Part shown: piece by piece, positions 27,219-35,341 of the stretch
Position numbering within the stretch: the first letter of the stretch is position 1
Layout: each line of letters opens with the position of its first letter
Assembly: GCF_036345155.1 (NCBI RefSeq)
Contig: NZ_CP107772.1
Coordinates: 9,734,001 to 9,798,000 of the forward strand
Length of the DNA stretch: 64,000 nt
Direction of reading: 5' to 3'
Source: Streptomyces sp. NBC_00582
GTDB taxonomy: Bacteria; Actinomycetota; Actinomycetes; Streptomycetales; Streptomycetaceae
Position numbers and translations under genes: made by a program
The notes under the pieces: model-generated
Told to the model about the DNA's origin: nothing
Databases searched by the model: none
Seen by the model: the letters and a program-made list of their open reading frames with translations, nothing else

Positions 27219-28178
27219 TCAGCGCTGCTTCCTGGGGACGGGGGTGGTCAGGCGGATCCGGGTGCCGGTGCCGGGTGTCGAGGAGATGTCCAGGGCGGCC
27301 CCGGCGAGCAGGGCCCGTTCCCGCATGCCGCGGATCCCGGCGCCCTCGCAGGCGGCCTCGATGCCGCGCCCGTCGTCGGCGACCTCCAGCACCACCGCCC
27401 CGTCGGCGCGGCGCAGGCCCACCTCCACCCGACGCGCGTCCGCGTGGCGGGCCGCGTTGGTGAGGCTCTCCTGGGCCACCCGGTACAGGACGAGTTCGCC
27501 CTCCTGGCCCAGGTCGGGCAGGTCGGTGTCCAGACGCCGCACGACACGCAGCCCGGTGTGCGTGGCGAAGTCCTGGGTGAGCGAGGTCAGCGCGCTGACC
27601 AGGCCCAGATCGTCCAGAACACCCGGCCGCAGGCGGCGCACCAGCCGCCGTACCTCGTCCAGGCTCTCCCGGGTGATCTCCTGTGCCTGCCGGAGATCTC
27701 CGCGCAGCGGCTCCGGGGCGTCGTCCGCGGCCCGTTTGAGCACCAGCAGGATCGCGGTCATGCTCTGCCCGACCTCGTCGTGCAGTTCCTGGGCGATACG
27801 GCGCCGTTCCGCCTCCTGGGCCAGCAGCGCCCGGGCGCTGGAGGTGGCGCGTTCGTGCTCCAGCCGGTCGAGCATGGCGTTGAAGGTGCGGATCAGCTCG
27901 GACACCTCGCCGCCGCCGGCGCCGGGGACGGGCAGCCGCTGACCGGGCCGCAGCAGGTCGACGGTGGTCATCAGACGGGTCAGCCGGCCCAGCGGCGCCA
28001 GGCCCCAGCGCAGCAGGGTGCCGTTGGCGACCAGCATGACGGCCAGACCGCCCACCAGGATGACCGCCTCGGTCAGCAGCACCGGCACCGAGACCGTCAC
28101 CGGCGCCCACAGCAGCAGCGCCGTGGCGGTGCCCAGCACCAGGGCGTTGAGCCCGAAGATCCGCCAGAACAGCGACAC
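27219..28178 (-). CDS. Sensor histidine kinase (HisKA_3 / NarX type)
   Basis: A 319-residue kinase beginning at GTG 28178 after AGGAGGAG. Two membrane helices (LFWRIFGLNALVLGTATALL; VLLTEAVILVGGLAVMLVAN) with almost no extracellular loop, a HAMP segment (LAPLGRLTRLMTTVDLL), then AERRRIAQELHDEVGQSMTA with the phosphoacceptor His, and an HATPase_c domain (RVAQESLTNAARHADARRVE, DDGRGIEAACEGAGIRGMRE). The lack of an external sensor suggests it senses membrane or intracellular signals. The 322 bases between this start and the divergent zinc-finger gene hold a cluster of ATGGG pentamers and no gene. Confidence 0.9.
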   Translation of the reverse strand: MSLFWRIFGLNALVLGTATALLLWAPVTVSVPVLLTEAVILVGGLAVMLVANGTLLRWGLAPLGRLTRLMTTVDLLRPGQRLPVPGAGGGEVSELIRTFNAMLDRLEHERATSSARALLAQEAERRRIAQELHDEVGQSMTAILLVLKRAADDAPEPLRGDLRQAQEITRESLDEVRRLVRRLRPGVLDDLGLVSALTSLTQDFATHTGLRVVRRLDTDLPDLGQEGELVLYRVAQESLTNAARHADARRVEVGLRRADGAVVLEVADDGRGIEAACEGAGIRGMRERALLAGAALDISSTPGTGTRIRLTTPVPRKQR

Positions 28179-28305
28179 GGGAACAGCTCCTCCTTCCGCG
28201 ACCCGTCCCGACCGGCCTTCTCGCGCTCCTCGCACGGGCGCACGCCACGGGACACGGTCGTGACCGGTCCTGCCCCCAGCCTCCGTCGCCCGGTGCCCGC
28301 CGTCG

Positions 28306-28413
28306 ATGGGGCCCAACACCCATTTCCCACACCACGCACCACCCATCCACCGCCCCGTGCGAGCGCCGTATGGGTAGCGCGGTACCGGGCGAATGGGGTC
28401 CGCGCCCGATGGG
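28306..28413. promoter_or_regulatory. Cluster of ATGGG/CCCAT pentamers in a divergent promoter region
   Basis: Six copies of ATGGG or its complement occur in 108 bases (28306, 28319, 28342, 28370, 28393, 28409), the first two forming ATGGG-N8-CCCAT. They lie between the histidine kinase and the DksA-like gene. This may be the binding site of the NarL-type regulator; nothing else supports that. Confidence 0.3.
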
Positions 28414-28500
28414 CTTTCCCCACGGCACCGAGCAGAGTCGACGGTGACCGAGGGCCTGTCGCGAACGCGGCGCCCGCCGCACCCGGAGGAAGGACCCGTC

Positions 28501-28830
28501 GTGCCGCTCGACACCCCCCAGACCGATCCCCGTCCCGGACGGCCCGCCGCCTACGAGGCACGGCAGCGCCTCGAACACGCCCGCAGCAGCCGGATGGCCC
28601 AGCTCCGGGCCCTCGACGAGGCCGGCCGGATCGTGAAGGACCAGGTGATGTCCGCCCAGGCCGAAGCGATCCAGCGGGTCCTCAAGGAGATCGACGAGGC
28701 GTTCGCCCGCGTCGACGACAGCTCCTACGGCACCTGCCAGGGCTGCGCGAAGCCGGTCCCCGCCGAACGTCTGGAGATCCTCCCCTACACCCGGTACTGC
28801 GTCGCCTGCCAGCGCCGCGCCGCCGCCTGA
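28501..28830 (+). CDS. TraR/DksA-type zinc-finger protein
   Basis: A 109-residue protein starting at GTG 28501 after GGAGGAAGGA. A long coiled-coil (RLEHARSSRMAQLRALDEAG, then SAQAEAIQRVLKEIDEAFAR) is followed by the C4 zinc finger YGTCQGCAKPVPAERLEILP and TRYCVACQRR. DksA/TraR proteins enter the RNA polymerase secondary channel and alter initiation, often with ppGpp. Actinobacterial members lack the classic DxxDxA tip, and none is visible here, so binding to polymerase is likely but the effect is unknown. First gene of a three- or four-gene run. Confidence 0.85.
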   Translation: MPLDTPQTDPRPGRPAAYEARQRLEHARSSRMAQLRALDEAGRIVKDQVMSAQAEAIQRVLKEIDEAFARVDDSSYGTCQGCAKPVPAERLEILPYTRYCVACQRRAAA

Positions 28831-28881
28831 CCGGCCCCGCCCCGACCCGCCTCCGTCTCCGTCCTGCACACAAGGGGTGAA

Positions 28882-29250
28882 GTGGTGAACCACCAGACCG
28901 CCGACGACCAGGCCACGCACCTGTCGCCCGAGGACCTCGCCGCGCTGCGGGAGAACCTGCACGAGCAGCGCCTCTTTCGCAGGGAACAGCTGCGGCAGAT
29001 CGCCGCGGCGCCCCGCACCGGGACCCTGCCCCGGCACCGCTCCGCCGCCCGGGCCGAGGTGCAGGGCAAACTCGCCGACTCCGCGCGCATGGTCCTCCAC
29101 GACGTCGAGGCGGCGCTCGAGCGCATGGCCGAGGGCCGTTACGGCGGCTGCCACCGGTGCCGGCGCCCCGTCGACCGTGAACGCCTGATGATCGTGCCGC
29201 ACGCCCGCTACTGCGCACGGTGCCAGCACCTGCGGGAGGCCGCGGGATGA
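28882..29250 (+). CDS. TraR/DksA-type zinc-finger protein, second copy
   Basis: A 122-residue protein from GTG 28882 (a second GTG follows directly). The helical part (LSPEDLAALRENLHEQRLFR) carries a shorter coiled coil than the upstream copy, then DVEAALERMAEGRYGGCHRC, RRPVDRERLMIVPHARYCAR and CQHLREAAG form the C4 zinc finger. It is a diverged duplicate of the gene 51 bases upstream. Its stop overlaps the ATG of the MreB-like gene (ATGA), so their translation is coupled. Confidence 0.8.
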   Translation: MVNHQTADDQATHLSPEDLAALRENLHEQRLFRREQLRQIAAAPRTGTLPRHRSAARAEVQGKLADSARMVLHDVEAALERMAEGRYGGCHRCRRPVDRERLMIVPHARYCARCQHLREAAG

Positions 29251-30071
29251 CCGCCGTACGCCGCCCCCGCACCGGCGTCCGCGCCGCACATCCGCCCTGG
29301 CCGCGATGCCGGCGGTGCTACGGCCTCGCCCTCGACCTGGGCAGCGACCGGACCCGCGCCTGGATCGCCGGCCACCGAACGATCCTCGACGTCCCCACGG
29401 TCACCTTCCCCGGCGCCGGGGCGGTGCACCCGTTCCAGCGGGGCGCCGTCATCGACGTGACCGCGACGGCCCGCATGCTCGACCGGTTGCTCGGCCACCG
29501 CCTGCCGCCCCTCGCCCGTCCGCTGGTCGTGGTCACCACGCCGGTGCTGGACGGCCCCACCCACCGGGACCGGGCCCGCACGGCCCTGCGGGTGCTGCGC
29601 CCGCGCGCCGTGCTGACCGTGCCCACCGCGCGCGCCGTCGCGCTGGCCACGGGCGCCGACCTCACCCGTCCCCTGCTCGTGGTGGACCTCGGCGCCCGGC
29701 TCACCGAAGTGGTCCTGCTCGTCGACGGCGTCGTCCTCGACGCCCGCCGCACCGCCCTGGGCACCACCGACCTCTCCTGCCCGGGCGCCTCGGCGGACAT
29801 CGGCGAAGCCGTCACCGCCATGATCACCTCCATGATCCGGCAGGACCGCACCTCCCACACGGCCGACGCCCTCGCCGCAGGACCCCTCCTGGCCGGCGGC
29901 GGAGCCCTGCGCCCCGACCTCGTCCGCCTGCTCACCGACGGCCTGCACACACCCGTGCGCACGGTCCCCGCACCGCACACCGCCGCGCTGCGCGGCGCCG
30001 CCACCGTCCTGCGATCCGCGCACACCCATCCGTCGACCCGCGGCATCCGACCACCGCGTCCCGACCGTTGA
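29247..30071 (+). CDS. MreB-like actin-family ATPase
   Basis: A 274-residue protein with actin-fold landmarks: YGLALDLGSDRTRAWIAGH (phosphate-1), RPLVVVTTPVLDGPTHRDRA and LLVVDLGARLTEVVLLVDG (phosphate-2), and LAAGPLLAGGGALRPDLV (adenosine motif). It is much shorter than MreB (about 340 residues), lacking most of subdomain 2/4, and has a basic N-terminus with CRRC. Such short MreB-like proteins occur in Streptomyces arms. A filament-forming role is unproven. It sits between two zinc-finger genes and a membrane protein, suggesting a shared stress function. Confidence 0.75.
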   Translation: MTAVRRPRTGVRAAHPPWPRCRRCYGLALDLGSDRTRAWIAGHRTILDVPTVTFPGAGAVHPFQRGAVIDVTATARMLDRLLGHRLPPLARPLVVVTTPVLDGPTHRDRARTALRVLRPRAVLTVPTARAVALATGADLTRPLLVVDLGARLTEVVLLVDGVVLDARRTALGTTDLSCPGASADIGEAVTAMITSMIRQDRTSHTADALAAGPLLAGGGALRPDLVRLLTDGLHTPVRTVPAPHTAALRGAATVLRSAHTHPSTRGIRPPRPDR

Positions 30072-30109
30072 CCTCGCCGACCCCGTCCCTCGCCCCCCGG
30101 CCGGTACCG

Positions 30110-30380
30110 CTCCACCGGCCGTGGGGCACCCCTGCTGGTGCGGCCTCCGGCCACGCCTGCTGGTGCGGCCTCCCGGCCGCCCCCGCTCCCGCGGCCACCA
30201 GACGCCCCTGCTCCCGCGGCCACCCGGCCACCGCCGCTCCCGCGCCCACCCGGCCGCCCCGCCACGAGCGCCGCCCCGCCATGAGCGCCTCCCTGGCCGC
30301 CCCTCCACGAGCGCCGCCCCTCCACGAGCGCCTCCCCGGCCGCCCCTCCACGAGCGCCGCCCCTCCACGAGCGCCTCCCC
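30110..30380. repeat. GC-rich imperfect tandem repeats
   Basis: The 324 bases between the MreB-like stop and the next start hold tandem repeats instead of a gene. The clearest unit is CCCCTCCACGAGCGCC(G/T), repeated about seven times from 30262 to 30378, in pairs giving a period near 43. An older set (CTGCTGGTGCGGCCTCC and CTCCCGCGGCCAC variants) fills 30129-30240. The repeats are open in several frames but code only for Ala/Pro/Arg or Gly/Arg strings. Confidence 0.7.
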
Positions 30381-30395
30381 GGAAGGAGAACCACT

Positions 30396-31035
30396 GTGTC
30401 CGGCGCGACACCCCCCGCGCAGCCGCCCCCCGATTCCCGGTGGAAGCCGACGCTCTCCCCGTCCCTGTGGCGCCGGCGACGTCGCAACCCCCTGCGCCGG
30501 CGCACCGACCGGCTCCGGGACGGGATCGCCCTCGCCCTGCTCCTGATCGTCCCCCCTGGGCCTGGCCGCCCTGTTCACCGTCGGTGACGCCGCCTACCGG
30601 CACTACCGCACGACAGCCGACCACCAGAGGCAGAGCAGGCACCCCACCACCGCCGTCCTCGCCCATGACACCCGACGCCATCCGGAACCCGGATCGGCGG
30701 AGGCCGAAGAGACCCGCCACCCCGTCACGGTCCGCTTCACCGATCCACACGGACGGACCCGCACCGCACGGACGGACGCGCTGCCGGGACTGACCTCGGG
30801 CAGCACCGTCGACGTCTGGCTCGACGAGAAGGACGGAACCATCACCGAACCGCCCATGACCGCCGACCAGATCCGCAGCCGCACCATGGGCTGGGCGATC
30901 ATCGCCTTCCTGGCCGTCGCCCTCACCGGCGCAGCCGTCCACGTCTGCGCCGCCCGGCTGTCGCACCGCCGGGACCTCGCCGACTGGGAGACGCTGTGGG
31001 CCGAGACGGCACCACGCCGGACGACCTCACGTTGA
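30396..31035 (+). pseudogene. Rv1733c-like membrane protein, frameshifted
   Basis: GTG 30396 follows GGAAGGAGAA. The frame encodes a basic N-terminus with NPLRRRTDRLRDGIALALLL and IVP, then is lost at a run of six C at 30551-30556; in the next frame it continues with GLAALFTVGDAAYRHYRTT, a soluble domain containing VTVRFTDPHGRTRTARTDAL and GSTVDVWLDEKDG, and the second membrane helix (MGWAIIAFLAVALTGAAV) to the stop at 31035. The two-helix layout with RRRTDRLRD is the Rv1733c family, dormancy-associated in mycobacteria. Removing one C restores a 212-residue protein, so a sequencing error is possible. Confidence 0.8.
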
Positions 31036-31094
31036 GCGAAACGAACCGCCACCGCCGCTTCACACCTCGTGCACAGGCTATGTAGAGTACGAGT

Positions 31095-31439
31095 ATGGGG
31101 AGTCCGCGTATGACCCTGCAGACCCAACTGGTGCTGCGGGCCCTGCTGGAGGAACCCGCCAGGGAGCGCTACGGCCTGGAGCTGTGCGAGCTGGCGGGAT
31201 TGCCGTCGGGCACGATCTATCCGATCCTCGCCCGTCTGGAACAGGTCGGCTGGGTGGACAGCACCTGGGAGGACCCCGCCGTGCACCAGGAAGCGGGCCG
31301 ACCGCGTCGACGCTTCTACCGGATCACCGACGAGGGTGCCGAGCGGGCACGGGACGCCCTCGCCCACGTCTACCGCGCCCGCAGACAGCGCCTACCGGGG
31401 TGGATCGCCGGCCTGGTCGGTGACGGGGGAGAGCCGTGA
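31095..31439 (+). CDS. PadR-family transcriptional regulator
   Basis: A 114-residue winged-helix regulator: TLQTQLVLRALLEEPARERY, GLELCELAGLPSGTIYPILA (recognition helix), RLEQVGWVDSTWED and the wing GRPRRRFYRITDEGAERARD. It lacks the C-terminal dimerisation extension of PadR-s1 proteins beyond one helix. A TATGTAGAGT element lies only about seven bases before the ATG, so the transcript may be leaderless. No partner membrane protein follows; the DUF6434-like gene is convergent and overlaps its last 48 bases. Confidence 0.88.
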   Translation: MGSPRMTLQTQLVLRALLEEPARERYGLELCELAGLPSGTIYPILARLEQVGWVDSTWEDPAVHQEAGRPRRRFYRITDEGAERARDALAHVYRARRQRLPGWIAGLVGDGGEP

Positions 31440-32030
31440 GCGTCCCGCGTCGCCGTTGAGCGCCTTGGGCAGCGCGCGGTGTGCGTACCAGGCCTCAAGA
31501 GCCTCGGCGCGGGTGCCGGCCGGATTCCGCCGGTGCCAGGCGCTGGTGAAGCGGTTGTACTCGAACTGCTCCTCGATCTCGCGCGGCCGGGCCGCGTCCG
31601 GGCGGGTGGCGTGCCAGTGCGCCACCGCGTCCGCGAGGGTCCGGCCGGCCTTGCGGGCGATGAAGTCCCGCATGAAGGCGTCGAAGTGGAAACCGGGGCC
31701 GATCGCCTCGAGGAAATACGTCCGCAGGACCTGACTGCACCGCTGGCCGGCCGGGATCACGGTGTCGCCGTCGACGGGCCCGGCCAACTGCGCCGCCTTC
31801 GGGCGCCGAGGGGCCGGAGCGGCCGGCAGCGGCAGGCCGTCCAGCGCCGCGGCGAGCCGGGCGGTGAGCGCCGCCTTGCCGCCGTGCCGCGCGACACCCA
31901 GCGTGCGGGCGAGACCGGTGAGCTCCTCCAGCGTCCAGTACCAGCGCAGCAGCTCGGCGCCGCCGAGGCCGGCCGTCAGCGGCGGTCTGGACTCGACCGA
32001 TGTCGTACGGGTGTTCGGGCTCTCGTTCAT
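31392..32030 (-). CDS. DUF6434 / SAP-type domain protein
   Basis: A 212-residue protein. The N-terminal 75 residues (GGAELLRWYWTLEELTGLAR, HGGKAALTARLAAALDG) form a SAP-like helix-extension-helix with a DUF6434 flavour; the second part (FHFDAFMRDFIARKAGRTLA, AVAHWHATRPDAARPREIEE) and EQFEYNRFTSAWHRRNP is another conserved module. SAP motifs bind nucleic acid, so a DNA-associated role is possible. Starts considered are ATG 32030 (MNESPN) and 32039. Its 3' end overlaps the convergent PadR gene. Confidence 0.7.
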   Translation of the reverse strand: MNESPNTRTTSVESRPPLTAGLGGAELLRWYWTLEELTGLARTLGVARHGGKAALTARLAAALDGLPLPAAPAPRRPKAAQLAGPVDGDTVIPAGQRCSQVLRTYFLEAIGPGFHFDAFMRDFIARKAGRTLADAVAHWHATRPDAARPREIEEQFEYNRFTSAWHRRNPAGTRAEALEAWYAHRALPKALNGDAGRSRLSPVTDQAGDPPR

Positions 32031-32134
32031 GCCCGCCATTCTGCCCGGCCGTGTCCCCGAGGCCCGCCCGAGCATGCGTCGCAGGCCGATGCGGTGTGAC
32101 GTGAGCTGTCGGGGCGTCATGTGAGGATGTGCCC

Positions 32135-33265
32135 ATGAGGTGGCTGGAGAGACCTGGGCGGCGCGCGGTCGGGCTCGTGATGGCGGCGCTGGCGCTGACC
32201 TCCTGCGGTAGAGGCGGCTCCGACGACGGGGCGTCAGGGAGCCGCGAGGCCACGTACAAGCAGGTCGTCGAAGACCCTCACCCGCGTCCCGCCGATGTGA
32301 TCGAGGCGGCCGGCGCACCCTACGGCGTGGCCCGTGCGGGCGACGGCTCGCTGCTGCTGACGTACGAGGCCGACAACGTCGAGGACGACGAGGGTCCGGC
32401 CGCCGCGGCCTGGCGGATCGTCGGCCCGGACGGCCGTACGGTCGCCGAGCACGCGGAACACACGAACGCGGAGGACACACGGGCCGTGTTCAAGGGGGCG
32501 CCGAAGGGCTTCGTGCGGGTGCCGTCGGGGGAGGGGGCCGAGGGGGCGTACACCCTCGACCTGCGCGGCAGGCGCCACCAGGTCGTCGTCGACGAGACCC
32601 CGTTGGGCTCGCGCGCCGGCGACATCCTGCTGGGCGAGTGGGAGCCGGTCCTCGTCCACCGCCCCGCGACCCGCACCGTGGCGCCCCTGAGCGGGGTGCC
32701 CGACGGTGCCGCCCGCCTCGCCCTCGACGAGCGCGGCACGGTCTGGAGTCTGGACCAGTCCCTGACGGAGGAGAGCGCCGACCGCGTGGTGTGGCAGCGC
32801 GACGGCCGCACCCTGGGCACCAAGGCCGTCCCCGAGCCGTACACGGGAGGCGTCCTCGCCGCGCGGGGCGGCACCGTGGCGCTGTCCCTCACCCAGGGGG
32901 ACAAAGAGCGCGGCCTGCTGGTGACGGCGGACGACGGCGGGCACCGGAGGACCGTCCTCGACGGCGGCATCCCGTGGAAGGACCTCGAGGGCGGCCCCGA
33001 CGCGCTCGTACTGGAGCCGCTCGAGGACGGGCGGCTGCTCGTCGGCGAGGCGGGCGGCCGGTACTGGCTCGCCGACGACCCCACCAACAACGCCTTCCAC
33101 CAGCTGGAGACACCGGCGACCCTGACCTCGCTCACCGTCCACGGCACCACGCTCTACGGCATCACGGACGCGACGACACCGTCGTACGACCTGGTGAAGG
33201 ACGAGGGGCTGTGGATCTCCCGCGACGGCGGCCGCGCGTGGCGGGCGTACACACCTTCGCCCTGA
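32135..33265 (+). CDS. Lipoprotein with beta-propeller-like repeats
   Basis: A 376-residue protein with a lipoprotein signal (RRAVGLVMAALALTSCGRGG). The body is beta-rich with sialidase/YVTN-like repeats: RLALDERGTVWSLDQSLTEE, SLTQGDKERGLLVTADDGG and, at the end, DEGLWISRDGGRAWRAYTP, whose SRDGGRAW is an Asp-box. It is probably an extracytoplasmic propeller; ligand unknown. ATG 32135 preferred over GTG 32129, six bases earlier. It is alone, just upstream of the FAAL operon but separated by a 264-base region with its own promoter. Confidence 0.7.
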   Translation: MRWLERPGRRAVGLVMAALALTSCGRGGSDDGASGSREATYKQVVEDPHPRPADVIEAAGAPYGVARAGDGSLLLTYEADNVEDDEGPAAAAWRIVGPDGRTVAEHAEHTNAEDTRAVFKGAPKGFVRVPSGEGAEGAYTLDLRGRRHQVVVDETPLGSRAGDILLGEWEPVLVHRPATRTVAPLSGVPDGAARLALDERGTVWSLDQSLTEESADRVVWQRDGRTLGTKAVPEPYTGGVLAARGGTVALSLTQGDKERGLLVTADDGGHRRTVLDGGIPWKDLEGGPDALVLEPLEDGRLLVGEAGGRYWLADDPTNNAFHQLETPATLTSLTVHGTTLYGITDATTPSYDLVKDEGLWISRDGGRAWRAYTPSP

Positions 33266-33529
33266 CTCCTCCGCCCCGCGGCGGGTGCTCACGGTGTCTG
33301 CCGGAACGGAACTCGCCGTCCTGGCCGCTCGATCGTGCCGTGACGGGGGGTGCGCGGACGTGACCTGCCCCGACGTCTCCCCGGCTGATCCGCTCCACAA
33401 CGGCCCTGTAGTCAAGCGGAAGTTGAAGAAGATACAGTGTCGGCCTCGCACACGACCGGATCACCGGACTCACGAGTTCAGCCTGAGTAGCGGGAGCGCC
33501 CCGACCCGGCGGCTCTGGGAAGGGGTTCG
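33266..33529 (+). promoter_or_regulatory. Promoter region of the FAAL-desaturase operon
   Basis: TAGTCA (33409-33414) and TACAGT (33433-33438) are separated by 18 bases, a fair housekeeping-type promoter that would start transcription near 33445. The flanking sequence (AAGTTGAAGAAGATACAG) is unusually AT-rich for this genome. GGGAAGGGG lies just before the GTG at 33530. No coding signal was found in the 264 bases. Confidence 0.4.
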
Positions 33530-35341
33530 GTGGGACAAGGGGCGGTGACCCGCGAGCGGGAACGACCGGATGCGACGCTCATCGAGGTCCTCGACCGCCG
33601 GGCACGGTCGACGCCTCACCGAACGGCGTTCCGCTTCCTCGCCGACGGGACGAGCGACCACATCGAGTCGTGGACCTACGGCGAACTGAAGCGGTACTCC
33701 GACGCCCTCGCGGCGAGGTTGAGATCCGCGGGGCACGGCGGTGACCGCGTGGTGGTGGCCGGCCGGCCCGGACTGCGGTTCGTGGCGGGGCTCATGGGTG
33801 TACTCCGGGCCGGAGCGACGGTCGTACCGGCCTTTCCGCCGACGAACCGGCGCGCCGTGACCCGACTGCGTTCGATCCTGGCCGACTGCGCGCCCGGCGC
33901 GATCCTGGCCGACTCCCGCCATGAGCGGCGGTTCGCCGGGACGGCGGCCGCGGGGGAGCCGTTACCGCGGCTGATCCCGCTGGACGACGAACCCCGCGGG
34001 ACGCCGGGCGACGCACAGGTCCCGACGGCGCCGGACGATCCGGCGCCGCCGACGGACATCGCGCTGATCCAGTACTCGTCCGGCTCGACGGGCGACCCGA
34101 AGGGCGTGGAACTGACCCACGCCCACCTGATGAGCAACTGCCACGCCATCGGCCGGCACATCGGCGCCGAGGACGACCGCGTCGGGCTGACCTGGTTGCC
34201 GCCGTACCACGACATGGGGCTCATCGGCACCATCATGCTGGCGCTGCACGGCGGTTGGCCGCTGCTGATGATGACACCGGAGCACTTCGTCCAGCAGCCG
34301 GCGCGCTGGCTCCGGGCGATCGGCGACTACCGGGTCACCATCACCGTCGCGCCGAACTTCGCCTTCCAGCTCTGCGCGGACACCGTCGAGGAGGAGGACC
34401 TCGCCGGTGTGGACCTGTCGTCGCTCCGGCACGTCTTCTGCGGCTCCGAGCCGATCGCCCTCGACACCCTCCGCGCCTTCCGGAAGCGGTTCGAGCCCCT
34501 GGGCTACCGGGAGAGGACACTGATCCCCTGCTACGGGCTCGCCGAGGCCACCCTGCTCGTGACGGCCAAGGCACCCGGGGCCGCCCTCAGCGTCGAATGG
34601 GCGGACCGGGAGGAGCTCTCGCAGGGCAGGGTGGCGCTCTCGCGCGGCGCGGCCGACACGCCGAACGGCACCGTCCCCCTCGTCGGGTGCGGTGGACCGG
34701 CTGAGGGCCACGAACTGCTGGTCGTCGATCCCGACTCCGGCCGTGTCCTGGGCGACGGCGAGATCGGGGAGATCTGGGTGCACGGGCCCGGCGTCGCCAC
34801 CGGTTACCACCGTCGACCCGGACCGACCGCCGCGGTGTTCGGCGCGACGCCCGCCGGCCGTGCCGCTCCGCGGGACGGTGAGCGGAAGACGTATCTGCGG
34901 ACCGGTGACCTCGGCTATCTGCGCGACGGCGACCTGTTCGTGACCGGCCGGATCAGCGGTCTGCTCGTGGTGGCCGGCCGCAACCTCTACCCCCAGGACA
35001 TCGAGCGCACCGTCGACCGCGCCGACCCGTCCGTGCACCGGTCGGTCGCCTTCGCCGTGCCCGGCACACCCGAGGAACACGTCATGGTGGTCGCCGAGGT
35101 GCGCGACAGCCGCCGGACCCGACCCCAACTCGACGCCCTGCGCGGCAGACTGCTGGCCGCGGTGGCCGCCGACCACGGCGTCCGGCCGAGCGCGGTGCAC
35201 CTCGTGCGGGTCGGCTCCATTCCCCTGACCACCAGCGGCAAGATCCGCCGAGGAGCAGCCCGGACGGCGTACCTGGAGCACTCCCTGGCCGGCGCCCTCG
35301 TACCCTCCGATGGATCCGGGGACGAGGGAGCCGTGTCATGA
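33530..35341 (+). CDS. Fatty acyl-AMP ligase (FAAL) of a polyyne-like cluster
   Basis: A 603-residue adenylate-forming enzyme. Seen are the P-loop-like A3 motif LIQYSSGSTGDPKGVELTH, the HHxxG-type WLPPYHDMGLIGTIM, PCYGLAEATLLVTAKAPG, the A7/A8 hinge YLRTGDLGYLRDGDLFVTGR, and the lysine in LTTSGKIRRGAAR. The PPYHDMGLIG segment and the FAAL insertion before YLRTGDLG point to an acyl-AMP ligase instead of an acyl-CoA ligase. It would activate a medium or long fatty acid with ATP and load it onto the carrier protein encoded three genes downstream. Start GTG 33530; another GTG at 33545. Its stop overlaps the next ATG by four bases. Confidence 0.9.
   Translation: MGQGAVTRERERPDATLIEVLDRRARSTPHRTAFRFLADGTSDHIESWTYGELKRYSDALAARLRSAGHGGDRVVVAGRPGLRFVAGLMGVLRAGATVVPAFPPTNRRAVTRLRSILADCAPGAILADSRHERRFAGTAAAGEPLPRLIPLDDEPRGTPGDAQVPTAPDDPAPPTDIALIQYSSGSTGDPKGVELTHAHLMSNCHAIGRHIGAEDDRVGLTWLPPYHDMGLIGTIMLALHGGWPLLMMTPEHFVQQPARWLRAIGDYRVTITVAPNFAFQLCADTVEEEDLAGVDLSSLRHVFCGSEPIALDTLRAFRKRFEPLGYRERTLIPCYGLAEATLLVTAKAPGAALSVEWADREELSQGRVALSRGAADTPNGTVPLVGCGGPAEGHELLVVDPDSGRVLGDGEIGEIWVHGPGVATGYHRRPGPTAAVFGATPAGRAAPRDGERKTYLRTGDLGYLRDGDLFVTGRISGLLVVAGRNLYPQDIERTVDRADPSVHRSVAFAVPGTPEEHVMVVAEVRDSRRTRPQLDALRGRLLAAVAADHGVRPSAVHLVRVGSIPLTTSGKIRRGAARTAYLEHSLAGALVPSDGSGDEGAVS

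Noticed and set aside
23122..27942. A 1,606-codon open frame on the plus strand
   Set aside because: It runs antisense to secDF, the response regulator and the kinase, has no recognisable domain and is rich in Arg, Gly and Val. It is a by-product of high third-position GC.
30110..30380. Repeats considered as a CRISPR array
   Set aside because: Units are short, contiguous and imperfect, without unique spacers of constant length, and no cas gene is present.
29208..30578. Minus-strand 456-codon open frame through the repeats with Gly/Arg/Trp-rich sequence
   Set aside because: It covers the MreB-like and zinc-finger genes in antisense, and its repeats only mirror the DNA repeat.
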